21,695 nucleotides of DNA from assembly GCA_035279385.1 (NCBI GenBank), contig DATEHZ010000078.1, positions 1 through 21,695 on the forward strand, in the 5' to 3' direction. The notes below the pieces were generated by a model. That model searched no databases. It was not told where the DNA came from and worked only from the letters and a program-made list of their open reading frames with translations. The translations under genes were made by a program, and so were the position numbers. Positions 7,252 to 15,500 of this stretch are shown here, piece after piece; the first letter of the stretch is position 1; the number at the start of each line of letters is the position of its first letter. Origin of the DNA: DATGJX01 sp035279385 (GTDB lineage Bacteria > Vulcanimicrobiota > Vulcanimicrobiia > Vulcanimicrobiales > Vulcanimicrobiaceae).

Positions 7252-8910
7252 ATGGCAAAGTATATCTTCTTTACCGGCGGTGTCGTTAGTTCGCTAGGTA
7301 AAGGGATCACGGCAGCGTCGCTCGGACGATTGCTCAAGGCGCGCGGGATCAGCGTTTCGATTCAGAAACTCGATCCGTACATCAACGTCGACGCCGGCAC
7401 GATGAACCCGTACCAGCACGGCGAGGTCTTCGTCACCGAAGACGGCGCCGAAACCGACCTCGATCTCGGTCACTACGAGCGGTTCGTCGACGAAAATCTC
7501 TCACGCGTCAACAACGTCACGACGGGACAGATCTACAACTCCGTCATCGACAAAGAGCGCCGCGGCGATTATCTGGGCGCCACCGTGCAAGTCATCCCGC
7601 ACATCACGAACGAGATCAAGTCGCACATCAAGCGCGTCGCCGAAGAGAGCCACGCAGACGTGTGCATCGTGGAAGTCGGCGGAACCGTCGGCGACATCGA
7701 ATCGCTGCCGTTCCTCGAAGCGATTCGCCAAATCCGCTACGACGTGGGCGAAGAGAACGTCATGTTCTGCCATCTCACCCTGATGCCGCATCTTGGTGCG
7801 GCAGACGAGCTCAAGACCAAACCGACGCAGCACTCCGTGCGCGAATTACGCGGCATCGGCATCACGCCCGACGCCATCATCTGCCGCACCGGCACGTCCT
7901 CGCCGATGCCGGTCGAGCTCAAAGAGAAGATTGCGCTGTTCTGCGACGTGCCCTCGAACGCGGTCGTGCAGAACGCGGATGCGCCCACGATTTATCAGGT
8001 GCCGCTCAACCTGGAAGCCGAAGGCCTTGCCGATGCGGCGATCCGCAAGCTGCGCCTGCCGACGAGCGCCCCGCAGCTCGAAGACTGGGCGAATATCGTC
8101 GAACGCATCACGCAGCCCGAGCGGCGCGTCACGATTGCCCTGGTCGGCAAGTACGTCGAACTCAAAGACGCGTATATTTCGATCAACGAAGCGCTCTATC
8201 ACGCCGGGATCCATCATTCGGCGGCCGTCGACATTCAGCGCATCGACAGCGAATCGGTCGAGAACGAAGGCGTGAGCGTGCTGCGCGGCGCGCACGGCAT
8301 ACTCGTCGCTCCCGGCTTCGGCGCGCGCGGCATCAAAGGCAAACTCAAAGCGATTCGCTACGCGCGCGAGAACCGCGTTCCGTTCCTGGGCATCTGCTAC
8401 GGCATGCAGCTTGCGTGCGTCGAGTTCGCGCGCAACGTCTGCGGGCTGCCGGAGTCGATGACGCGCGAAGTCGATGAAACGACGATCGATCCCATCATCG
8501 ATTTCATGCCGGATCAGCGTAATCTGGAAGTCTACGGCGGAACGATGCGTCTGGGCTCGTACGCCTGTCAACTCGAGCCCGATACGCTCGCGGCAAAAGC
8601 GTACGGCGAAATGACGATCACGGAGCGCCACCGCCATCGCTACGAATTCAACAACCGCTACCGGCCGCTGTTCGAAGAGCACGGCATGCGGTTCTCGGGC
8701 CATCACATCGTCGGCAAAACCACGCTTGTCGAGATGATCGAGTTGCCGGCGGACATGCATCCGTGGTTTCTCGGCACGCAGGCGCATCCGGAGTTCAAGT
8801 CGCGGCCGAACCGCCCGGCGCCGCTCTATCGCGATTTCGTCGGTGCGGCGCTCTCGCGCGAAGAGCGGATTCGCGAAGAGCAAGAGTTCGCGCGCAGCGC
8901 GACGACGTAG
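7252..8910 (+). CDS. pyrG: CTP synthase
   Basis: This is a 552-residue glutamine-dependent CTP synthase (UTP + ATP + glutamine to CTP). The synthetase domain (about 1-270) opens with MAKYIFFTGGVVSSLGKG, containing the phosphate-binding loop around K17, and includes the conserved EVGGTVGDIESLPFLEAIRQ segment. The class I glutamine amidotransferase domain (about 290-550) has the nucleophile C382 in GICYGMQ and H512/E514 in QAHPEF. I took ATG 7252 because the family N-terminus starts exactly there, although the frame is open upstream through prmC. A TAGAAT at 7232-7237, overlapping the prmC stop, could be a -10 box giving a leader of under ten bases. No -35 or good ribosome binding site is seen, so this remains weak. 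Read-through from prmC is as likely. Confidence 0.97.
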   Translation: MAKYIFFTGGVVSSLGKGITAASLGRLLKARGISVSIQKLDPYINVDAGTMNPYQHGEVFVTEDGAETDLDLGHYERFVDENLSRVNNVTTGQIYNSVIDKERRGDYLGATVQVIPHITNEIKSHIKRVAEESHADVCIVEVGGTVGDIESLPFLEAIRQIRYDVGEENVMFCHLTLMPHLGAADELKTKPTQHSVRELRGIGITPDAIICRTGTSSPMPVELKEKIALFCDVPSNAVVQNADAPTIYQVPLNLEAEGLADAAIRKLRLPTSAPQLEDWANIVERITQPERRVTIALVGKYVELKDAYISINEALYHAGIHHSAAVDIQRIDSESVENEGVSVLRGAHGILVAPGFGARGIKGKLKAIRYARENRVPFLGICYGMQLACVEFARNVCGLPESMTREVDETTIDPIIDFMPDQRNLEVYGGTMRLGSYACQLEPDTLAAKAYGEMTITERHRHRYEFNNRYRPLFEEHGMRFSGHHIVGKTTLVEMIELPADMHPWFLGTQAHPEFKSRPNRPAPLYRDFVGAALSREERIREEQEFARSATT

Positions 8911-8936
8911 CCACGAATCCTGCGCATATTACGGCG

Positions 8937-9656
8937 GTGATCCTCACGCGCAACGAAGCGCGCAATCTGCCGCAGCTCTTCGATGCCATTCCCGCAGGCG
9001 TAAAAACGCTCGTTCTCGACCATGAGTCCGACGACGGCACCGCCGCGCTCGCGCGCGAGCGCGGTGCGCGCGTCGTCGTGCGCCCGTTCGCGGGCTTCGT
9101 CGATGCGCGGCGTTTTGCGCTCTCGCAGGTGCAGACTCCGTGGACGCTGATGATCGACGCGGACGAACGGCCCGATGCGGCGCTGCGCGACGCAATCGTG
9201 AACGCGGAAGAAGACGTCGACGGCTACGTGGTTTCACGCACGACGTTTTACTGCGGCAAACCGCTTCGCATGTGGAGCGGCGAGCCGCTGCTGCGCCTGT
9301 TTCGCACCGATCGCGTTCGTCTGCACGCCGCTCCGGCGGCGGGCGGCGAGGCGCAGCTACACGAGCGCTGGATCTGCGAGGGAGCGGTGCGTACGCTCGA
9401 CGGCGTGCTGCAGCACTACTCGTATCCGGATGCGCGCTCGTACCGCCGCAAGTACGATTCGTACACGTCGCTCGAAGCGCGCCACGTGGGCGGAAGCAGC
9501 CGTTTGATGCTGATGCAGGCGCTGCTCGTGCCGCTGCGCCTTGCCAATTTGCTGCTGCGGCGCGGCGCGCTGCTCGACGGTCCGCGCGGATGGATCGTCG
9601 CATGGTATTCTGCACTCTATCCGGCGGTGGTTGCGTGGAAAGCCCGCCGCTCGTAG
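8937..9656 (+). CDS. Glycosyltransferase family 2, WaaE/KdtX-like
   Basis: This is a GT-A fold glycosyltransferase of about 239 residues. The start (M)ILTRNEARNLPQL matches the first strand of GT2 enzymes, followed by LDHESDDGT and the metal and sugar-nucleotide binding D74-A-D76 in IDADERPD. The order NEARNLP / DHESDDGTA / IDADE / LLRLFR resembles WaaE-type LPS-core glucosyltransferases, which would make it a cytoplasmic enzyme of envelope glycan synthesis; the acceptor is unknown. GTG at 8937 is my start, 26 bases after pyrG. It leaves almost no residues before the first strand and has no ribosome binding site. The next upstream in-frame ATG (8763) would need a long nonsense-like overlap with pyrG. 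The C-terminus (LLVPLRLANLLLRRG...WYSALYPAVVAW) is hydrophobic and may bind the membrane. It overlaps the next gene by 22 bases. Confidence 0.85.
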   Translation: MILTRNEARNLPQLFDAIPAGVKTLVLDHESDDGTAALARERGARVVVRPFAGFVDARRFALSQVQTPWTLMIDADERPDAALRDAIVNAEEDVDGYVVSRTTFYCGKPLRMWSGEPLLRLFRTDRVRLHAAPAAGGEAQLHERWICEGAVRTLDGVLQHYSYPDARSYRRKYDSYTSLEARHVGGSSRLMLMQALLVPLRLANLLLRRGALLDGPRGWIVAWYSALYPAVVAWKARRS

Positions 9657-10666
9657 CGCTCGACGCGCGCTTGACGCGCCAAATGTCCGTCGGAATGAAA
9701 ACGTACGCGCGCGAACTCGCCGCGCGACTGCCGCGCGTCGCTCCGGACCTGCGCTTCAACACGCTGCGCCAAGGGGCGAACTTCGGCTGGGAAGAACAAG
9801 TGCGGCTGCCCCGGGCGATCCGCAAAAGCGGTGCAAATCTTACGCATTTCTTTTCGCTGTACACGCCGGTGCTGCCGCCGCGCCCGTACATCGTGACGAT
9901 TCACGATTTGATCCATCTGCACTTTCCGCAGTACTTCAAATCGAAGGTGCCGCTCTACTACCGGACGGTCGTGCGATTCGCCGCTGCGCGCGCCGCGCGC
10001 GTCATCACGGACGACGAACGCACGATCGAAGACTTGGAGCGCTTCCTGGGCGTCGATCCGGCGCGCGTGCGCGTGGTGCCGCTCGGCGTGGAAGACCGCT
10101 TTCTGCAGTCCGCGGAGCCCTTTCGCGCGGAGCGTCCCTATCTGCTCTACGCGGGGAATCACCGCGAGCATAAAGATATTCCGACCCTGCTGCGGGCGTG
10201 GGCGCTGCTGCCGCCGGAGTACGCGATCGATCTGTTTCTCACCGGTCCCGACGATTTCGGCGGCGCGCTGCAAGAATGCTCAATCTCGTCGCGCCGTGCG
10301 ATCGCGCTCGGCGACGTACCGGCGGGCGAACTTGCGCGCTATTATGCCGGCGCCGCGGCCTTGGTGCATCCGGCGCTGCTCGAGGGCTTCGGATTGCCGC
10401 TGCTCGAGGCGATGGCATGCGGAGCGCCCGTTATTGCTTCGGCCCGCTCGTTGCCGCGCGCACTGGAAGGTGCGGCTCTGACGTTTGCGGCCGGCGATGC
10501 GGATGACGCGCGCGAGGCCATCTTGCGCGTTCTCGATGATTCTGCGCTGCGCGAGCGTCTCGTGCAGGCAGGTCGCGAGCGGGCGCGTACGCTAACGTGG
10601 GATCGTTGCGCCATACAGACGGCGGAGATTTATCGCGACGTGTTACGGGAAAACGCACTCACATGA
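9635..10666 (+). CDS. Glycosyltransferase, GT4/group 1 family
   Basis: This is a 343-residue GT-B fold glycosyltransferase. The N-terminal half has the acceptor-side pattern VALDARL...GMKTYARELA and YIVTIHDLIHLHFP. The C-terminal half has the donor-binding group-1 motif with the EX7E pair E250 and E258 in LEGFGLPLLEAMACGAPVIAS, plus YLLYAGNHREHKDIPTLLRA. GT4 enzymes of this kind transfer mannose or related sugars from nucleotide donors in polysaccharide or glycolipid assembly; the exact sugar cannot be read from sequence. I chose GTG 9635, inside the end of the GT2 gene and behind a weak GGTGG. ATG 9602 is the alternative and adds 11 residues. The stop overlaps the next start as ATGA. The close GT2-GT4 pairing suggests one envelope glycan pathway. 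Confidence 0.88.
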   Translation: MESPPLVALDARLTRQMSVGMKTYARELAARLPRVAPDLRFNTLRQGANFGWEEQVRLPRAIRKSGANLTHFFSLYTPVLPPRPYIVTIHDLIHLHFPQYFKSKVPLYYRTVVRFAAARAARVITDDERTIEDLERFLGVDPARVRVVPLGVEDRFLQSAEPFRAERPYLLYAGNHREHKDIPTLLRAWALLPPEYAIDLFLTGPDDFGGALQECSISSRRAIALGDVPAGELARYYAGAAALVHPALLEGFGLPLLEAMACGAPVIASARSLPRALEGAALTFAAGDADDAREAILRVLDDSALRERLVQAGRERARTLTWDRCAIQTAEIYRDVLRENALT

Positions 10667-12198
10667 AACGGCTTACCGCTTCACTGCTCATCTTGCTCGT
10701 GACGATCGGTGCGGCGCCGCACAAGCCGGCGCACCATCGGGCAAAGCAAGTCGGCAAGCCGGTTTTGCCGATCGCGCTGGTGCTCAACGGCACGCTTCTT
10801 TCCGTCAATCCGCCGCCGGTGTTTTACAAGGACCACTTGCTCGTGCCGGTACGCCGCATTTTGGGCGCGCTTGGTTTGACCTTCGAGAAAGAGGGCCGCT
10901 ATGTGCGAACGTACGCCGGCGCAAAGACCATCGAACTGCTCATCGGCAGCAGCGTCGCGCAGATCGACAACCAGCCGGTGACGCTCGACGCGCCGCCGGT
11001 CGAGATCAAGAACGTGCTCTATGCGCCGCTGCGCTTTTTCGCACAGGCCCTGCAGGCACAGGCGGTGTTCAACCGGCAGACCAACAGCGTCGAGATCGTC
11101 TCGACCCTCGTGGGACGATCCGGCAACGGCATCGTCAACAACGTGAACGGCGACGTGCAGATGATGGGCACGATCACGGGCGTCGACCTGGATTCGGACC
11201 CGCCGACGATCACCCTCACGCACAATGCGTCGATTCGAACGCTCACGATTACGCCGGGCGTTTCGGTGATGGTTCAAGACGTGAACGCGGGAACGAGCAA
11301 CGCAGGCAATCTCGCGCAGCTGCATACCGGCGATTACGCGCACCTCTATCTCACCAAGGAAGGTGCGGTCAAGCGCATCGTCGATGCCTTCGGCTCGCGC
11401 ACCGGCGTCATCGCCGCCATTGCATCCGAGCAAATCGTCTTGGACGACGGGCACGTGATCGTGCCGAGCCGCGCGACGACCATCACGCTCAACGGGTCGA
11501 ATGCGAGCGTCGATAAGCTCGCGGTGGGCGACGAGCTGATGGTGCGATACAACATCGACTCGTCCGAGCCGCTGCAGATCCTCGCGACACGTACGTCGAC
11601 CGGCACGCCGCCGCCCGCGAGTTCGCTAGCGATCGCGGGCATCGATGTTTCTCCGGACGGGCCGCTGCGCACCGGACAAACCTTGTACGTAACGCTGCAC
11701 GGGACTCCGGGGGGGCACGCGGTATACGACATCGGCCCGTACGTCACCAATCAGCAGCTCAGCGAAACGCAGCCGGGCGTGTACACCGGCACGTACAAGG
11801 TCGCGCGCGGGCAGAACTTCGCCGGTGCGCCGGTTTTAGGGCGGCTGAACGCGCACGGCATGGATGCGCCGCAAGCCGTCTCGAAAGCGACCGTTTCGGT
11901 CTCGACGCAGCCGCCGGGAATCGTCGATTTCGCTCCCGACGACGGCAGCACGGTGAACAATCCGCGACCGAGCATTTACGCAACGTTCGCTGCGGGTACG
12001 GTGGATGTCAATTCCTCCAGTGCCCGTATCGAGGTGAACGGGCACGACGTGACCTCGGGCGCCTTGCGCACCGAACGCTTCATCCATTATACGCCCGGCA
12101 TCGATTATCCGAACGGCGCGATGCGCGTGACGGTTCGCGTGTCGGATGCGGCCGGCAATACCGCAACCAAGAGTTGGACGTTTTTCATAAGGAAGTAG
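10663..12198 (+). CDS. Secreted protein with copper-amine-oxidase-N-like domain and C-terminal Ig-like region
   Basis: This is a 511-residue exported protein. The signal peptide is about residues 1-19 (MKRLTASLLILLVTIGAA). Residues about 34-135 match the copper amine oxidase N-terminal type domain (LVPVRRILGALGLTFE... and YAPLRFFAQAL), a small module of cell-surface proteins that implies no oxidase activity. Residues about 140-325 hold two similar beta-rich repeats of the form G-I-T/I...I-T-L...G-D, and the C-terminal 180 residues look like two Ig-like domains ending SDAAGNTATKSWTFFIRK. No enzyme motif is visible. It overlaps the GT4 gene by ATGA and is followed closely by the HIT gene, so it is probably co-transcribed. 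A cell-surface or periplasmic structural or binding role is inference. Confidence 0.8.
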   Translation: MKRLTASLLILLVTIGAAPHKPAHHRAKQVGKPVLPIALVLNGTLLSVNPPPVFYKDHLLVPVRRILGALGLTFEKEGRYVRTYAGAKTIELLIGSSVAQIDNQPVTLDAPPVEIKNVLYAPLRFFAQALQAQAVFNRQTNSVEIVSTLVGRSGNGIVNNVNGDVQMMGTITGVDLDSDPPTITLTHNASIRTLTITPGVSVMVQDVNAGTSNAGNLAQLHTGDYAHLYLTKEGAVKRIVDAFGSRTGVIAAIASEQIVLDDGHVIVPSRATTITLNGSNASVDKLAVGDELMVRYNIDSSEPLQILATRTSTGTPPPASSLAIAGIDVSPDGPLRTGQTLYVTLHGTPGGHAVYDIGPYVTNQQLSETQPGVYTGTYKVARGQNFAGAPVLGRLNAHGMDAPQAVSKATVSVSTQPPGIVDFAPDDGSTVNNPRPSIYATFAAGTVDVNSSSARIEVNGHDVTSGALRTERFIHYTPGIDYPNGAMRVTVRVSDAAGNTATKSWTFFIRK

Positions 12199-12203
12199 CG
12201 AAC

Positions 12204-12551
12204 ATGAGCGACTCCTCGTGCATTTTTTGCAAGATCATCGCCGGTGAGATCCCGGGCAAGTTCGTCCATCGCGACGACGAGGTCGTGGTCATCGAAGACG
12301 TCAATCCGCAGGCTCCCAAGCATCTCTTGGTTATGCCGGTCAAACACGTGCCGAACTTGGCGGCATTCGTCGGGTTCGAATCGCCGGAACTCATCGCGAA
12401 ACTCTTCAGCGTTGCCGGGCAACTCGGCCGCGAGCAAAGCGCAAACGGGAACCGTGCGGTGATCAACACCGGTCCGGAGGGCGGACAAACCGTGGATCAT
12501 CTGCATATCCACGTACTCGCAGGCCGGCAAATGCACTGGCCTCCCGGGTGA
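12204..12551 (+). CDS. HIT family (histidine triad) nucleotide hydrolase/transferase
   Basis: This is a 115-residue HINT-branch histidine-triad protein. The triad H99-x-H101-x-H103 is in TVDHLHIHVLAG, with the middle region PKHLLVMPVKHVPN typical of the family. C6 and C9 (CIFC), with H48 and H99, can form the zinc site known in HINT proteins. These enzymes cleave nucleoside phosphoramidates or related adenylates in the cytoplasm. The ATG at 12204 follows AAGGAAG by about nine bases. It begins five bases after the surface-protein gene and probably belongs to the same transcript. Its presence between two exported proteins does not by itself reveal a role. Confidence 0.93.
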   Translation: MSDSSCIFCKIIAGEIPGKFVHRDDEVVVIEDVNPQAPKHLLVMPVKHVPNLAAFVGFESPELIAKLFSVAGQLGREQSANGNRAVINTGPEGGQTVDHLHIHVLAGRQMHWPPG

Positions 12552-12586
12552 AGTAACAGCAGGCGCTTCTCGCGCGTTCAAACGGC

Positions 12587-15500
12587 ATGATGAAACGGGT
12601 GTTCTCTGCCGCAGTGCTCGTCATTTGCCTCTCGTTAACGTGTGCGCTGGCGCAGGACACCGATAGCGAAGGCTTTTGGTTCGACGGCGGATCGACCACG
12701 GTCACACCCGGCACCCCGTTTACGATGGACTACTACGCGTATTCGGATCTCCCGATCCGCGTGCGCATTTATCGGCTTTCGCTGGAGCAAGCCATCGCGT
12801 TCGTCCGCGGCGAGCGCCGCGAGAACGGGGATCCCGTGTGGGACGGCAGCGTCAAAACCCGTTCCAAAGAGCCCGCGCGCGAGATTTCCGTCGGCCCCTT
12901 CGAGACCGGTTTTTACGAGATTCGCTCGACGCTGGGGCGCACCGATCGGAAGATTCTCGGCAGCGTCACGACGCTCGGTTTGCTGCGGGTACACGACGTA
13001 CGAGGCGGAGCCGCATGGGCTATCGATTTGCGGACATTTCGCCGCCATCAGGGACCGACGAAGATCCGCGTTATCGCGAAGAATTCGGAGCGCGTCGTGC
13101 GCGCGGACGTAAACGGCCTCGCGTTGCTCCCGGCCGAAGCGGCGCAGACCATGCTGGTCGCGCAAACCGCCGACGGGTCGGCGGACATTTGGGCGCCGTC
13201 GTGGACGGGGGACGCGCAGCCGCACCAAGTCGATTACGTGCAGACCGATCGTCCGGTGTACCGGCCGGGGCAGACGGTGAATTTCCGTGCGATCGTGCGC
13301 GCGGGTTTTGAAGACGCGTACCGGATTCCGTCCGGCAAGCATCGCATCGAGATCACCGACGAGAACGGCGCAAAGATCTACGATCGCTCCCTCGCGCTCT
13401 CGCGCTTCGGGACGATCGGCGATGCGGCGCAATTGCCGCAATCGGCGCGCCTCGGGAACTACGCCGTCGCGATTGATGGCCGTGAAGTCAAGTGGTTTTC
13501 CGTGCAGGCGTATAAAAAGCCCGAGTACGTCGTCGAAGCGCAGCGCTCGGCGGATTCGATCGTCAGCGGAGATTCCGCGGCGGTGAACGTGCAGGCGAGG
13601 TATCTGTTCGGCCGTCCCGCCGCGGGGATGCGCGTTCACTATCGGCTTTGGAGCGGGTGGTATTGGTACCGGTACTACGATCCGCTGGCGTGGAATTCTT
13701 GGCAAAACGCCGGTGACCCGGCGCACTTGCCGAAACTCGACGGCGAGGGCGTGACCGATGCGAGCGGCCAGCTGCGCGTCCGCATTTCGACGCAGCACGT
13801 TGCCAACCCGTACGCGATGACGTTCGACGTCGAAGCGCGCGATGATTCCGGACGCACGGTGTCTACGAGCACCTCGATGATCGCGTATCCGTCGAGCGTG
13901 CGGCTCGATCTCTCGCCGTCGCTATGGTTCGCGAATCGCGGCGATGACGTTGCGCTCACCGTAAAGGCCGCGGATCTGCAGGGAAAGGCCGTCGCCGGGG
14001 CACGCGTGCAGCTGACGTATACGCGCGAGCTGTGGGACGCGCGCGAACGTAAGCAGCACGTCGACGGCGCGGGCAGCGCCGACGTCATCACCGCAGCCGA
14101 CGGTGTGGCCATCGCGCACTGGCGTCCGCAGGAATCCGGTTCCTACGACATCGTCGCGCGCACGCGCGACCAGCGCGGCAACGAGTCGGTAAGCTCGCGC
14201 TACGTCTGGGTGATGGGCGGCGACGAATCGTGGATGCCTCCGACGGAGCAGCCGGTGCTCGTTCCCGCACACGAAACGCTTGCGACGGACGAGCGGCCTC
14301 GCGTTCTCGTGCGCTTGCCGGCGCCCGGCCGCGACGTGCTCATCGCCGTCGTCTCCGACCGCGTGCGTTCGCTGCACGTGCTGCACGTGACCGGCTATAC
14401 CGCGTCGCTCCGCTTGGACGCGCCCCCGAACGCCTCACAGTTTACCGTGCAGGCATTTCTTCCGAGCGAAAACGGCATCGCGCAAGCGCAGGTGCAGTTC
14501 CATCGCGAGACGCCCAAACGGCTGCACATCGTTTTGCGCGCGGACCGCGCGCGATACGAGCCGGAAGCGCGCGCGAACATCGATGCGTATGTCACCGATG
14601 CATCCGGTAAGCCGGTACGCAGCGAAGTATCGATCGGCATCGTCGACGACGCCATCTATGCCGTGCAAAGCGACGACGGCGCCGACCCCGTGGCGGGTTT
14701 CTACGCGAACACTGCATACGTTTGGAACGACGCGGATTGGTACCGTCCGAACTACCTGCACGAGCAATACGTTGCACCGGCCGCCTCCGAACAAGGCATG
14801 CCGGAAGGCCGACCCGTCCTGAAAACGATCGCCAAAATCTCTTCGCGCGCCGTGGGCAATCTCGTGAGACCCGGAACGACGGCAGACGTCTACGGCGTCA
14901 ACGGCGGTGTGGTGGTGCGCAGAACCTTCCTCGATACGGCGTACTGGACGCCCGCCGTGATGACGGACGCGCGAGGACACGCGCGCATAAGTTTGATCTG
15001 GCCGGACAACCTCACGACGTGGCGCACGAGCGCCCTGGGCGTAACCGCGCAAACGGCTATCGGCAGCGCGCGCTTGGAGTCGCTCGTTACCAAAGACTTC
15101 CTGGTCCGTCTGGAGACGCCGCGTTTTCTGCGCGCGGGCGATACGACGACGATCACCGGTATCGCGCAGGGTCAGAAAACCGCGCGCAGCGTGCACTTGA
15201 AGTTCGAACCGAAGGTCGACGATCCGATCACGCAGGCGCTCGAGCTCGATGCGAACGCGAGCGCAAGCGCGTCGTGGCAGTTCGATGCGGGCTCTCTGCT
15301 CGGCAACCGTCTGCTCACGCTCACCGGAAGCGACGGCGTGCGCGCCGATGCGATGCAGCTGCCGCTCCCGATCGAATCGGCGGGCTCGGCGGAGCACCTT
15401 CGCGATGCCGGCGACATCGCACAAAGCGACAGCGTCTCGCTCTCCGTTCCTGCGGGTTACGATCCGGGAACGCTTCATATCACGCTCACGCCGAGCGTGA

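Noticed and set aside
5864..7258. Minus-strand open frame of 464 codons across prfA and prmC
   Set aside because: It spans two certain genes and their gap and has shadow-like Arg/Ala composition with no recognisable domain.
8763..8936. ATG 8763 as start of the GT2 gene
   Set aside because: It would add 58 low-complexity Arg/Ala residues overlapping the conserved pyrG C-terminus; no family similarity before the first strand at 8937.
9140..9634. Upstream extension of the GT4 frame within the GT2 gene
   Set aside because: The extension is an Arg-rich shadow of the GT2 coding sequence; the GT4 fold starts after 9635.
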